Shown in pieces: positions 10,736 to 22,130 of a stretch of DNA of 64,000 bases. How positions within the stretch are numbered: the first letter of the stretch is position 1; each line of letters opens with the position of its first letter. A model generated the notes under the pieces. That model had not been told where the DNA came from. It saw nothing but the letters and a program-made list of their open reading frames with translations, and made no database searches. Origin of the DNA: Diplolepis rosae (taxonomy: Eukaryota > Arthropoda > Insecta > Hymenoptera > Diplolepididae); contig JAPYXD010000696.1 in NCBI GenBank assembly GCA_030998225.1, positions 868,001 through 932,000 on the forward strand, written 5' to 3'. A program made the translations under genes and the position numbers.

Positions 10736-12240
10736 CCTTAAGTGGTCTATTCGTTCATATTTTTTTTTATATCATTAGTTTATTTTACAAACTTTTATTA
10801 ATTATAAACTTAGTAGATTATTTTATATTTCGAGTCAAAGCTCGTGTAGGATTTTCTCTATACTCTCCTCTCTTCATTTGTCTCGTGTTCTCTATCAGCT
10901 GTTATCGTCACGAGGTGGTCACTTACTCGTAGTCTAGGATCATGCGCACAAAGCTTACATACATTTCCAATATGAATACTGACATGAACTATGATTCGAA
11001 CCAGAGCTTTTAGATATTTGAATTGCTATTATATCTTGCGCTTTTACAATATTTATGTATATTATAACCCCTATGCTTAATTTCTACTAAAGGTTATAAT
11101 AATTAACGTTGATTAAAGTTATCAAGAAACTAATGGACGTCAGGTTGTTTCACCTTAATTTAAACTCCTGAACAACCAAAGGATTCTACTATTGAAAATA
11201 AATTAATTATTAATATTTATTGTAAAAATAGAACTCAGTATTATTGCACCCAATTACCATTTTTAACTAACTCAACTAGGTGAAGGGTCAGGGTAAGGAG
11301 ACTCAATTTAAGTCAAATCAAATTCGATGAAAACAAGTCATATTGAAGTGGTAAAATTAATAATCACATTTATTGAATGGATAGATTGACACCATTGGTA
11401 AATACTCTTCATGACAAAGAAAATCTAAAATAAGAATCTCCAAAATGGCTTTTGAGAAAATTAAGAATGTATTACTGACATTTTGAAAATTTACCTCCTA
11501 TCTTTAGGAGATATAGCTTTTGTAATTAAACATAATAGCAGAATATCAAAAGGCCGACATATCATCAACATCGCTTCAAAATCACATTTTAATTAAGTAA
11601 ACATAATTAATACACATCAGAAAAGTTATAGCCCGTTTGGAGATCGCAAGAACCCAAATGAAGAACGAGGTGAGAGACATACCTTGAATTGAACTAGTAG
11701 TTATCGGAGTACAATAAAGGCACACGCCCAATTAAAAATTCTCAACAGGTCGTAACTCGGAATAGTCCTTTTAACGTCAGAACTTATCCCACAAATCTGA
11801 ACACTTATCAATCCAAAATGTTTTTAAGATACCAGCACGCATGTGCATTTAAACTAGGTCGAGAACCGCATGGCGATCGGGGTTTCACCTTCCGTCTTGT
11901 CAGCTATCAGACGGAGATGACGTATGAGGGACGCTCACCAAAGTCCCAGCTGATTGGCTATCGAAAACTGGATCTGTCCTCAGCCTTCCTTTGATGTTGG
12001 ATAAGTAGATTGAACGAACGACCAAAAACGACCTCATCCTTCTGACATTGAAATAGGGCCAGCCGGCCCTATTGGCTCTATTTAACAAAAAATAAACAAG
12101 TCTTTGGAATTAATAATGATTTCAGTTTACAAAAATGGCCCAGTCAAATAGAGTTTCGGAGTTAGCTTTTCTTTTTACAGGATATTTAATTGGTCAATAT
12201 GGTATCAATACCACCCAATTAAATTAAAAGATTGTGATTC
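10736..12240. other. Unassigned AT-rich DNA
   Basis: I see no gene, RNA or clear repeat here. The 62-codon minus-strand frame at 11900-12088 has no recognisable domain. Confidence 0.4.
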
Positions 12241-12278
12241 CGTACTCGACCAGATTTACTTTATTTAAGTTACTGAGT

Positions 12279-12535
12279 TTAGTAAATATTAACTATCTCC
12301 TCATTTATTTCAATTGAGTTACTCTCAATTGAGTCACCTATTCGGTTAGATAAATTTTCAGATTTATTAATATTTAGTTCGACTGAGTTATTCTCAGTCA
12401 TTGACTTATTTGGTTCATTTGTCATAGTCGGGATTATTATGCCACTTCTTAGGACATTTTCTCCATTCATGATCATTACCCTTACAATTAAAGCAAGGTG
12501 GTTCCGCCTTAGATTTTATTTTCGGCTTTACAGTG
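12279..12535 (-). pseudogene. Zinc-knuckle fragment, probable retroelement gag
   Basis: Read on the minus strand from about 12535, the sequence gives a Lys-rich stretch and then CFNCKGNDHEWRKC, an exact C-x2-C-x4-H-x4-C zinc knuckle, followed by PKKWHNNPDYDK and a stop. A second frame downstream (12476-12279) is Asn/Ser/Glu-rich. Only this small piece is recognisable. A gag origin is inferred from the knuckle and the surrounding retroelements; a host CCHC protein fragment cannot be excluded. Confidence 0.4.
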
Positions 12536-12828
12536 AATTCAAAGTTTTGTGAAATGTGTGATATTTTTAATATATATTTTCGTATAAATTATAAACGGGC
12601 ATTTTTCTTCCGTACATAAATCTTTGTAACATTAAGCGTGAATTAGTAGTATTTCTGGCCATAAAATAAACATTTTTCAATATAAAATCACTATTTCAAA
12701 TAAATTTGAGCCGGATTCTTATGTCGATAATCATTTATTGAAAATCCTAATTATTGGAGTTAACTACAAATAAGATTAATAAGATAAATACTTGAATCGA
12801 AAGTTTACGATCTGCGCTTCGAGAAAAT

Positions 12829-13743
12829 AGTAGAATTAGTTTTATTACTATTTGAATTACTGAAATTCACTGTTTGAAATAGTGATATGGACTATTTGAG
12901 TTAGTGAAACCCACTATTCAAATTAGTAAAATCCACTATTTCAAATAGTCTATTTTGTTATTTTTAAAATGAACTATTTTCTTTCAATTCCAATAATGAA
13001 ATTTCACTATAAAATATTGAAATTCATTATTTAAAAGTAGTACTTGCTTGTATAGTTTTTGACTAGATTTTTGAAATTTGGTAACAACGTTCCTTTAATG
13101 TCGACCATCGCAGGAGTATTATTTTAGAATTTTTGATTGTCCCATTTTTGAGTAATCAATCGTCAAAGTTGCGAATTCGCATATCAATCACTAAGGAGAG
13201 AAAAAGAGGGAAGTTGTAAGGTCTTTAACCTAGAATTTCAGATACCTTTTATCGCGACTCTCTTTGGTAATTGCCTATGCCAATTCGCAACATTGACGAT
13301 TTGTTACTCAAAAATGGGACAATCCGAAATTCTAAAATAATGTAATTTATTAATTTGGTAATTTACTAAAATAGTAAAATACTAATAATTTGATAATTGC
13401 CTATGTTAATTCGCAATTTTGAGAATTGATTACTTAAAAATTCTAAAATAATGCTCACGGGATGTTCGACATTGAAGGAACGTTTTTACCAAATTTCAAA
13501 AAAATCTAGTTAAACACTATACACGCAAGTACTACTACTAAATAATGAATTTCACTATTTCATAGTGAAATTCCATTATTGGAGTTAAAAGAAAATAGAT
13601 CACTTTAAAAATAGCAATATTGACTATTTGAAATAGTGGATTTTACTAATTAGAATAGTGGGTTTCACTAATTCAAAAAGTCCATTTCACTATTTCAAAC
13701 AGTGGATTTCAGTAATTCAAAAAGTGAAAAAACTAATTCTACC
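12829..13743. repeat. Foldback element with arms of about 370-490 bp
   Basis: The left half (12829 to about 13200) and the right half (about 13255-13743) are reverse complements along their length. For example, the left arm contains tagaattagttttattac and the right arm, reversed, tagaattagttttttcac. The arms are themselves built from degenerate short repeats of the type actatttcaaatagtg. The right arm has roughly 110 bp extra near the centre. There is no coding frame. It lies next to the broken end of Gypsy copy A. Confidence 0.75.
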
Positions 13744-13826
13744 ATTTCAATAGTGAAATAATTTTCACTAATTCATATGTTGAAATTTTCACTATAATAG
13801 ATTTGATAACAGGGGGGAAGAACAAG

Positions 13827-14216
13827 TCACGGCAATACCGCTTTTCGAATCGTTAGAATATATAAGTTACCAGATTTTGTCTCAGGTAGTGGACCAACAA
13901 TGTCCATTGATATTTTTTCAAAAGCAGTAGTGGGTGTGTCAGTGATTACCATAGGATTTTTTGTTTTGACTCTGATTAATTTTTTCAGTTGACATTGTAA
14001 ACAGCCTTGAATATATTTTTGAATGTTTACTTTCATATTTTCCCAAAAAAATTTTTGGCGAATTCGGCTATAAGTTTTTGTAACGCCCTTATGGCTTCCT
14101 AATGCTGAAGAATGAGCTTCTTTAATTAAATGAGTCTGTTGTTCCTTTGTTGGATATTGCGTTATTCCATTGCAAACTATAATTTTTGTAGTTGAATTTG
14201 AAAAAAATTGAATCAA
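13827..14216 (-). pseudogene. Copy A integrase, N-terminal part
   Basis: The reading frame carries the zinc-binding H...H...C..C region (HLIKEAHSSALGSHKGVTKT, then GCLQCQ) and the first catalytic Asp motif MDIVGPLP. The frame breaks immediately afterwards, and no second Asp or Glu is present, so no integrase activity is possible. It corresponds to residues about 1230-1335 of the copy C pol. Confidence 0.8.
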
Positions 14217-15692
14217 AAATTGATTTCACTTCTTCCCAAGGTATATGATTGATTCTGGAAGTTTTTGAAATACTAATTGATCGTAATCTAAATTTTTGAG
14301 ATAATTCATGTAATGAGTGAATTGATAATTTTATATTATTAAAAGTTTCTGATAAATTGTGCTTAGTTTCTTCTTCAATTGGAAGTGAAAAATGGTAGTA
14401 GTTTCCTTTTTTAGTTTCTTTTGCTATTCCCTTTTGTAAATTTTTAAATTTTGTTAAAGTTTCACGTTTTTCTAAAGTTTTTGATCCGTTGTCACGAGGA
14501 GTTCCATTTGTTGTAACAAAATATGCATAATTATCTTTTTGCATAGTTAATTGATCGTGACATTCAACTAAATTTTTCCTTGTTGTAATTTTTTCTGTTT
14601 GAGAGTTTATTGGAGGAGGTTCTGGGGGTGGACGATTATAATTATAATGATCATTATCGTTTTTTCCAGAATTTATTTGAGATCTTTGGTTTAGTTTCAA
14701 ATTTTCCTCAGAATAAGGCTCTTCAAATTCTTCTTCCAAATTTTCTTCTTGGTTTTCTTCAAACTTCTCGTCAAAATTTTACTCAAGAGATTGTCTTCAA
14801 AATTTTCTTCAAAATTCTGTTCGAAATTCTTTTCGAAATTGTCTTCAAGATCATCTTCAAAATTCTCTTCCAAATTTTCTTCATAAGTTTCTCCATCATT
14901 TTCTTTGTGTGAGGTTTCAATGTCGTTGATTTTATCTTCTGAGGTTGAAAAATAATTTTCACTTTCTTCGCTTTCAAATCCGTTAATTTTTTTTAGCTTC
15001 TTGGCATTCTTCTTTTTGTTTTTTGCTTGAGTTTGTTTCAAATAATCTAAATAATCAGGATCAGAGTCGGAATCTGATTCTACTTTTGTTCGGCTTTCTT
15101 TTTGCATACTTATTTCTGGTAATCCATTTTCATATATTTGTTTTCTTGGTCTACCTCTCTTTCTTTTTGTTTGAGAGGGAATATTTTTTAAATTTGTAAC
15201 TAGATTCTTTCTTGGCCTACCTCGTGGTTTTTTCACAAGAGGTTTAGAAGAAAAATTTTCGTCTAATTTTTCTTGAGTTTCATTTCGATTCAAATTTTTT
15301 GCTTTTTCTTGCTCTATTCTCTTTTGAGCTCTTGTAGTAATAGTTTTCCATGATAAATTTTCGTATTATGTGGAAAACATTGGACTTAATAAAAATATTG
15401 TCATAAAAATAAGTCTTGAAGCCATATTTTTGAATAAATTTGTATATTTCAAAATATTCTTACCAATCTCACTGAATGATTCTTTACTAAGGAATTCTTG
15501 AAAAAATTCTGGAATTTTTGAGTCAATATTTAATATTTGGGTTTCCGGAATTTCGCTAAAATGATCTAGGTCGTCTGGTACGATTTCTGGATTCAACTTT
15601 CTTCGTTTTGAAGGTTTTACCTCATTTTCAGAGTTTTCTTGTTTATTTCTTGTAAAGGTTTTCTTGGGAAACATTTTTTCTTGAGAAGTCAT
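14122..15692 (-). pseudogene. Copy A pol linker with AT-hooks and acidic repeat
   Basis: Three overlapping frames (14739-14122, 15293-14697 and 15692-15366) reproduce the unusual linker of the copy C pol. They include two RGRPRK AT-hooks, the SDSDSDPDYLDYLKQ segment, an E/N/F-rich acidic repeat and the hydrophobic MASRLIFMTIFLLSPMFS segment. The presence of these parts in a second, diverged copy shows the linker is a family trait and not a private insertion in copy C. Frameshifts at about 14200, 14760 and 15365 inactivate this copy. Confidence 0.75.
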
Positions 15693-16344
15693 AAAAGTAT
15701 CATTGTCATCACTTGTAAATATCTTGATTTCTCTTTGTTATCATCAATGGGGTTTCTTGAGAGAGCGTCTGCATTTACATTCATTTTTCCTGCTTTGTAA
15801 ATTACATCAAAATCATATTCTGCGAGTTTCAATCTCCAACGTGAAACTCGTGAACAAGGGTCTTTAGAATTTTGAAGCCAAACTAGAGGCTTGTGATCAG
15901 TCACTAAAGTAAATTTTCTTCCATACAAATAAGGACGAAAATGAGTTACACAAAATATTATAGCAAGAGCCTCTTTTTCTTATTCATCATATTTTTTCTC
16001 AGTATCACTTAGACTACGTGAAGCATATGCTATTGGTTTATCTTTACCTATTTTACCTTGTGATAAAATACCTCCTATTGCAAATTCTGAGGAATCTGTT
16101 GTGGGTATAAAAGGTTGAGAAAAAGCAGGTCGCTGTAAAAGTAGTTCTTCACATAATTTTGCTTTTAAAATATCGAAAGCTGCTTGTTGTTTTTCTGCCC
16201 AATTAAAAGGTATATTTTTTTCAGAAGTTGATTTAAAGGACTTGCAATTTTTGAAAATCCATCAATAAATTGTCTATAATATCCTGCTAAGCCTAGAAAT
16301 TGTTTAAGATTTTTCTGTGTTTTTGGGACTGGAAAGTTTTTTTC
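15689..16344 (-). pseudogene. Copy A RNase H
   Basis: The frame at 15928-15689 has MYGRKFTLVTDHKPLVWLQN, SRWRLKLAEYDFDVIYKAGK and NVNADALSR, the C-terminal RNase H motifs. The earlier part, up to about 16340, is the reverse-strand match to the copy C RNase H and RT thumb and contains stops. It is interrupted upstream at 16345 by a short inserted element. Confidence 0.75.
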
Positions 16345-16613
16345 ATAGCGCTTCTTTGAAAATCCGATTTTCGGTACCTGTAGAGCGGGTTGAAACTACG
16401 ATTTTCAACCTCAGGGTTGAAAGTCGCTGTTTCAACCCGCTCCAAAGTTACAGCCAATCAGATTCTCAAAAGAGTTGCTATGAAAAATAGTATATATTAC
16501 TCGAAACAAAACACAGCGAAAGCATTTCGTGTGATTGCAGCCCTCGTTTCACTCGGGCAGCAAACTTCACACTCATGCAATCGCTCTGTTTCGCCCCTTG
16601 TAATGTAATATAC
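16345..16613. mobile_element. Short compound insertion with two hairpins
   Basis: Copy C reads straight through this point (ggaaagttttttacagct), whereas copy A has about 268 extra bases. The first part (16349-16487) has inverted ends: catagcgcttctttgaaaat at the left, and catagcaactcttttgagaa when the right is reversed. The second part (16488-16613) is bounded by aatagtatatattac and gtaatatactatt. No protein is encoded. This may be one MITE with a complex fold or two nested elements. Confidence 0.5.
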
Positions 16614-16796
16614 TATTACAGCTATTATCTTTTTTGGATCTGGACATACTCCATTTTTATCAATTATATGACCTAAATATCCTACTTCGGGTCGTAAAAA
16701 TTCGCATTTGTCTGGTTGTAAGTGAAGATTTGCTTTTCTAAGTCTTTCTGCTAAATTGTTAAATTTAATTTCGTGCTCTTCTAGAGTATTTGCATA

Positions 16797-17720
16797 CCAG
16801 GTGTACAAGTATGAAACCGGTAATGACATCTATGTGTCGCTAGGTAAAACTATACGCTCTGTCAAACCAAATCATTGACGCCATTTGTCATGCCATTTGC
16901 CGTTCTGTCAACAATATTCAGTTCATAAACAATCAAGTTTCATACAACAACTAATTTTTTTCGCTAGTAGAAATGTCGATTTTTGTGCCTTCAAACTACG
17001 ATTTGCGGACATCATTGATTTTCTGTTACCAATTGATGAAATCTGCTTTTGAAGCCCATCGAATGCTTGTGGAAGCTTACGGCCAGCATGCTTCAGGCAA
17101 AACACAGTGCAGCGAGTGGTTCAATAAGTTTAAAAGTGGCGATTTCGATGTGAGAAACGAAGAACGTGGAAAACCACCGAAAAAGTTTGAAGATGCCGAA
17201 TTGCAAGCATTATTGGATGAAGATGATGGTCAAACGCAACAACAACTTGCAGAACAATTAAATGTGACCCAACAATGCATTTCTCAACGTTTAAAAGCCA
17301 TGGGATTGATTTTGAAGGTCGGAAGATGGGTGCCGCATGAATTGACTGAAAGACAATGCACCAGCACATCGAACAAAAAAGACTCGGGAATTGTTAAATT
17401 CGTACAGTTGGGAAGCCCTCCCCCATGCGGCTTATTCACCAGACTTGGCTCCATCTGACTACCACTTATTTTCATCAATGGGGCACGCACTTGCTGAACA
17501 GAGCTTCGATTCGTACGAAAATGTGAAAAAATGGCTCGATGACTGGTTTGACTCAAAAAACGAACAATTTTTTTGGCGAGGCATACACAAATTGCCAGAG
17601 AAATGGGAAAAATGTGTGGCTAGCAATGGCCATTACTTTGAAGATTGAATGTATAACCATTTTTATTAAATAAACGTGTATTTTCTCAAAAAATTACCGG
17701 TTTTATACTTGTACACCTGG
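16797..17720 (+). mobile_element. Mariner, internally deleted, inside copy A RT
   Basis: The terminal inverted repeats match over about 28 bp with few changes (ccaggtgtacaagtat at both ends). TA duplications lie at 16795-16796 and 17721-17722. The undisturbed target is seen in copy C (tgcatatgtaac). The length of 924 bp shows loss of about a third of a normal mariner. The transposase reads into the Gypsy element on the opposite strand. Confidence 0.9.
16973..17648 (+). pseudogene. Mariner transposase with internal deletion
   Basis: The first frame (16973-17458) has MSIFVPSNYDLRTSLIFCYQ and the DNA-binding half through QLNVTQQCISQRLKAMG and RWVPHELTERQ. A deletion at about 17350-17390 then removes the first two catalytic Asp residues. 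A second frame (to 17648) resumes with YSPDLAPSDYHLF, which holds the third Asp, and ends normally with the C-terminal KWEKCVASNGHYFED. Two thirds of the DD34D triad are gone, so the element can only have moved with help from another copy. Confidence 0.85.
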
Positions 17721-17939
17721 TATATAACTATGTCATCAAGATATACAAAAAGTTCCGTTCCGATTAATCCAGTTAATGTTAAATCCATTAATCTCTGAAA
17801 TGTGGCTGGTGCAGTTTTTAAACCGAAAGGCATTCTATCGAATTCGTAATGACCGTGAGGTGTAGAAAATGCGGTTTTATGCGAGTCTTTTGGATCCATT
17901 TTTATATGGTGAAAACCGGTAGCTAAATCAAACACTGAA

Positions 17940-18447
17940 AAATATTTTTCTTGATCTCCTAGCCGAAAGTACGGTACTCCCGGCCGCATTTCACTCCAGA
18001 AAGAACGACTTTTGTTTGTTTAATTTAATTTAATGTGACTTCATGCAATTGCACGAAAGAGTAACTCTTAAAAAGAAAAACAAAAAATTTATGTACATGG
18101 TTTATTTTATATTAAAATTATATTAATAAAAGTAATAATAATTATTGTAATAAGATTAGTATTACTGGATGTGTGATGTTAAAGTTCCTGTTGATAAATA
18201 TTAATATTGTTATCGAAGAATAAATTTTCTCTGGTATTTGTTAATTTTTAAAAAATTTTTGATTAAAAATTTTTTTTTGCGGTTATTGTATGATAGATTT
18301 TTATTTTAAAGTTTCTAATGCCCGCCCCGACCAGCAAAAACCTTGGCTTCGCCTTGGTTTTGGGCATACTTTCGGCTGGAGATCAGGAAAAATAGTATAC
18401 AACCCACGGCCAGAATGTTTGATGCCCTAGGGTCGCAATATACTATT
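17940..18447. mobile_element. Compound insertion II in copy A RT
   Basis: Copy C has aaaatattttgctgatccta at this point. Copy A has about 500 extra bases. Inverted ends are visible: cttgatctcctagccgaaag near 17950, and reversed ctgatctccagccgaaag near 18390. They are followed by a small palindrome, atagtatacaaccc...gggtcgcaatatactat (about 18393-18447). This is the same arrangement as at 16345-16613: a TIR unit followed by an (a)atagtata-bounded hairpin. No protein is encoded. Confidence 0.5.
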
Positions 18448-19073
18448 CCTGATCCTAAAGAATCAAATATATCGTTTATATTAGGTAAAGGATACGAATC
18501 GCCAATTGTTTTTTCATTTAATTTACGAAAATCAAGAACCATTCTCCTTTTTCTTTGAGAATCAGGTTTTTTAGGAACTATCCACACTGGGGTGTTATAT
18601 GGTGATTGTGAGGGCTTGATTATTTTATTTTTCAATAATTCATCGACTTGTCTTGTAATTTCTTCCATGTGAACTGGGGGAAATCTATATTGTCTTGAAA
18701 AAATTGGAGCGTCATCTACAGTAGGAATTGAATGTTGTAATACATTAGTAGCTTCAAGTGGTTCTCCTGGGATTTGAAATCTGTCTGCAATATTTTAAAT
18801 TAATTTTTCTACATGTTCATATTCATCTTGATTTAAATGGTTTAATCGAAACAGTTTTATAATACATTCTACTCTGTCTTCGTCTGTTACATTACAAATT
18901 TTGTGCGAGTTAATTAGAGAATTGTCAGTTCTTATAAAGTTATTTAATATTTTACTTGATAAATCTTCGTTATTTGATTGTTGAAAATTATGTAATTTTT
19001 CAATTTGTTTATAACATTCTTGTTCTTCAAAATCTTATATATTATCTATTGGGACGGATAATGTTATTGATAT

Positions 19074-19556
19074 TTAATTTGTATTTGCAAATTTTAAATA
19101 AGCTTTTCCCTTGTGGTTTTTTACAACTGCGTCACCTACGTAGACGCCATCTTGGATATGTAATCGAGGTACATACCCTTCACTCCTTTCTGTATTTTTT
19201 ATATTAACATAAAATGTTGTTATTGTTCGAGCTGGAATAGTAAATGTATTGGTAGATTTAAAAGGGTAACAGTGGTTCTCAATTTCTAAGCTTTTTGAAG
19301 TATAGTTTATATTTACACTATTATCTTGAAAAAATTCTGATCCTAATACTCCATCTTCTTCTACTGGGACTTCATTCGGAATAATGTTAAATATTGTTGG
19401 ATAACCAAAAATGTTTATTTTTACCTGTCCTAATGTGTAAAGTGGTAAATAATTAATTCCTGTAAGTTTCAATACATTTTGGCTATTTATTGGTACTTCA
19501 GGGTTGAGAACCCTTTGCTTAATTAAATTTCGAGCAGCGCCAGTATCAATCATCAT
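19074..19556 (-). pseudogene. Copy A protease
   Basis: The 160-codon frame begins MMIDTGAARNLI with the aspartic protease DTGA motif and continues through the flap-like and C-terminal parts (VLGSEFFQDNSVNINYTSKS, VPRLHIQDGVYVGDAVVKNH), nearly as in copy C. The frame ends at 19074, where copy C continues into RT, because of a frameshift or stop. About 18670-19070 is the decayed protease-RT junction. Confidence 0.8.
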
Positions 19557-19675
19557 GTGTGTTGTATTTTTTAAAAATTCCGTTGATATTATAATTGATG
19601 GAATTTAAGTGGACCTTGAAATATTTATTGTTGTTGTTGTATGATTATTGGAAGTGGATGCCAGTGGTTCTCGAT

Positions 19676-20874
19676 TTATGCTTTCCTCAGTGCACCCGTG
19701 CTGGGGAGAGCTTTGGAGTTTTCCTGATGAGCTGTTTGTGATTGGCTATTTGGTCGTATCTTGCAGTCTCGTACTAAATGACCGGGTTTTTTACAGTAAT
19801 TGCAAACTATTTCAGTATAATTTAAATTTTGTTGAGTGTTATTATTCTGTAAAAATCTATTTTCATATGATTTATTTCTATTTTGGAACTGTTCTGAGTT
19901 AAAGTTTCCATACTGTCCTGGATTCCATTGTCTATTATTATTATTAACACTATTGTTATTACTGTACAAATTTCTAGGAAAATTATTATTATTGTTGTAT
20001 CTCTGTTGTTAAAAATTATTATTATTGTTTCTATAATTATTATTTCTATTTTGCAAATTATTATTGTTATTAAAATTAAAATTTTTATTTCTTAACAAAT
20101 TTTTATTCGGAAAATTATTGTAATTGTTTCTTGAAAAATTATTATTATTACTTCTTTGACCATTTAAATTACTATATCTTTGTTGGTTAGGATGCAAAAC
20201 ATTTTTTTGTTTATTATTAAGAACTGCATCTTGAGCTTTACTCAAATGAAAACATTTTTCAGTTGTGTGACCTGGTTTTTTACAAATTAAACAAATAGTT
20301 TTGTTTTCAAATGCTACGTGAAATCGGGTTGTTTTATTACTTTTATTATTAGTTGATTCGTCACTTTTTGAATAATCCATGTTTTTACTTCTTCGTATTT
20401 CGGAATTTGTAGCTAATCTTCGTTCTATATCAATACTGTCGCTAATAACTTCTTTAAAAGTATCCTTTTCTTCAAGACGAATTTCTAACTCAGGGCGCAA
20501 ACCGCGTATAAAACATTGTATTACATCTTTTTCTAAAGGACATTTTCTCTTTCCCACATAAATGTGTTACCTAATTATCCCTGTAACTGGTACACGCTTT
20601 TCGCAGGGGCATATACTCTTTTCAATTTTTCTATCAATTCCTCTATTGTTACATAAGTTGAACCAAAAATGCATTTTCTAGCTTCTCCAGTTAATTTACC
20701 TCTTAATAACCTTGCGAAGTTTTCTTGAGCTGCAGGTGTCGGTAGCACTGCCTTTGCCTGCATGGAACCCTCAATAAAATGTGACAATGGGAGGTTACTT
20801 CCGTCGAACAATGGGACCACCTCTAGCGCGTCGCGTAAGGATACCTGCTGGCTGTTGGGTATGACTACGGCCAT
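19676..20874 (-). pseudogene. Copy A gag (capsid and nucleocapsid)
   Basis: Three frames tile gag. 20874-20575 starts MAVVIPNSQQVSLRDALEVV and holds the N-terminal capsid (PLFDGSNLPLSHFIEG). 20557-20009 has the capsid C-terminus, a knuckle CLICKKPGHTTEKC and the Asn-rich tail. 19969-19676 has the second knuckle CNYCKKPGHLVRDC and the end LPSTGALRKA. Frameshifts near 20565 and 19990 break it. Copy A keeps the capsid N-terminus that copy C has lost. Confidence 0.8.
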
Positions 20875-20876
20875 TT

Positions 20877-21636
20877 ATTCGTTATTTACTATTACTGGAT
20901 TATCTTGATTTATGACTTCTGTGTCGCTTTTGTCGTCGTCGCTGTCGTTGTTACTAATTATAGATTCGCGTGCCAATGAGGTTTCCAATTTTTCTTTTAA
21001 AGTTTTATTGTCTATTGTTATTACTGTTGAGCTTAGTAAATTGAATTCGTCAAAATAAGATAGTTCGTTCGTTAGAGTTTGATCTTGATTACTGGATGCT
21101 GTTACAATGCTTAAATCTGGTCAGAAACTTGAATAAAACCCGCTAGTTTTTTCTGAACTTTCACTTGATATACTTTTTTGCAATTAAAAATATTCTGTTC
21201 CTTAACAATATAATCACAAGCACTTCGAACTTAGCCTTACCCAATGATCGTAATCAATGGTGACCCTTCAACGTACCCGAAAAGGACTTATACTCTCGTG
21301 TGCTGTTTTTTATGTTTGTTTTAACTTAAATCAAAACTTAGTTAACAAATTAGAATAATTTTTTTAAATAAGATAAGTTACTTAATCACTTAGGTTAGCC
21401 TCAAGGTCAGATCCCTGCGTGATTTTTCAAACTTATTTTATTTTATACAATTTATATAAATTATAAAATTTCAAAGAAATGATTTGATTATTAAATCATT
21501 AAGGTTATCCTCAAGGTCAAATCCCTTTGTGATCTAACAAATCTATTTTATTGAAATTTCAAGTTACAAGTTGGAATAATATTTCGTAATCATTTATATA
21601 TTCACTATCAATGTGTTAAATTTCAATACCTTTCAG
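20877..21636 (-). other. Copy A gag N-terminal region and leader
   Basis: About 20940-21180 matches the gag N-terminal region of copy C (61776-62010), and 21304-21636 matches its leader (62790-63130). About 750 bp present in copy C, including the gag start, is missing. In its place near 21193-21303 is about 106 bp of foreign DNA between ctgtt words, which look like a 5-bp duplication. Confidence 0.5.
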
Positions 21637-22130
21637 TACCTTTATGATTTCCCTTTGTTTCTTTAAGTGTTCCTCACAGGTATGACTGCGATGCGATTCC
21701 CACAGGTGTGACTGTGAAGGAGTGAATATCCACAGGAGTGACAAGGACACAACAACTATTCACCCTTTTTGGCACTGAGTCTAAGATCCTTTCAAGGATA
21801 GTAAAACGGACCACAGTAAATTTATGACTCTCGGGTCTTCACACTGTCAAACTGCACGGTATAATTATCTCACGCTGAGAATCCTTTTTAGTTTTTTAGA
21901 AAATGCCGCCCTTAAATTCTGCTCACAAGACTAGTTTTCCCTTGGCGGCGTGTCCTTTTTATATTATAGTTTTTGGTGACGTCACGCATTGCGCAGTCTC
22001 CCGCAGCGTGTGACGTAGTTATACCTCTCTTTTCAATAGGTGGTTTTCTCTGTTTTAGTAATATTCCCAGATTTTTCTCTAGACCGAGCCTATGCCTATA
22101 GTACATTCTAATGCATCGCGGGACGTGACA
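21637..22130 (-). repeat. Copy A 5' LTR, partial
   Basis: This matches 63430-63925 of the copy C LTR, including the terminal cgggacgtgaca end, the tgacgtca site and the ttttatattata TATA region. The gag-proximal 250 bp of the LTR and the primer-binding site are deleted: leader sequence (caatttcaatacc) joins directly to LTR interior (gtacctttatgattt). Confidence 0.8.

Larger units (their letters stand above)
16614..18668 (-). pseudogene. Copy A reverse transcriptase, in pieces
   Basis: RT is split by two insertions. Pieces are 16796-16614 (LEEHEIKFNNLAERLRKANL, VGYLGHIIDKNG), 17945-17723 ([30 protein letters not shown] with the catalytic YLDD) and 18668-18448 (QSPYNTPVWIVPKKPDSQ, VLDFRKLNEKTIGDSY). 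The order matches the copy C pol residues about 300-480. The mariner at 16797-17720 lies two codons past the YLDD region, and the second insert lies in the linker before it. Confidence 0.8.
13827..22130 (-). mobile_element. Gypsy family, copy A (degraded, env absent)
   Basis: The minus-strand order is partial LTR (22130-21637), leader, gag (about 21160-19676), protease (19556-19074), RT, RNase H, AT-hook linker and the start of integrase (13827). Nearly every block aligns with copy C at 48778-63925. The copy stops inside integrase, so CARD, env and the 3' LTR are missing. Insertions at 16345-16613, 16797-17720, about 17945-18447 and about 21193-21303, plus many frameshifts, mark it as older than copy C. 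Confidence 0.85.
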
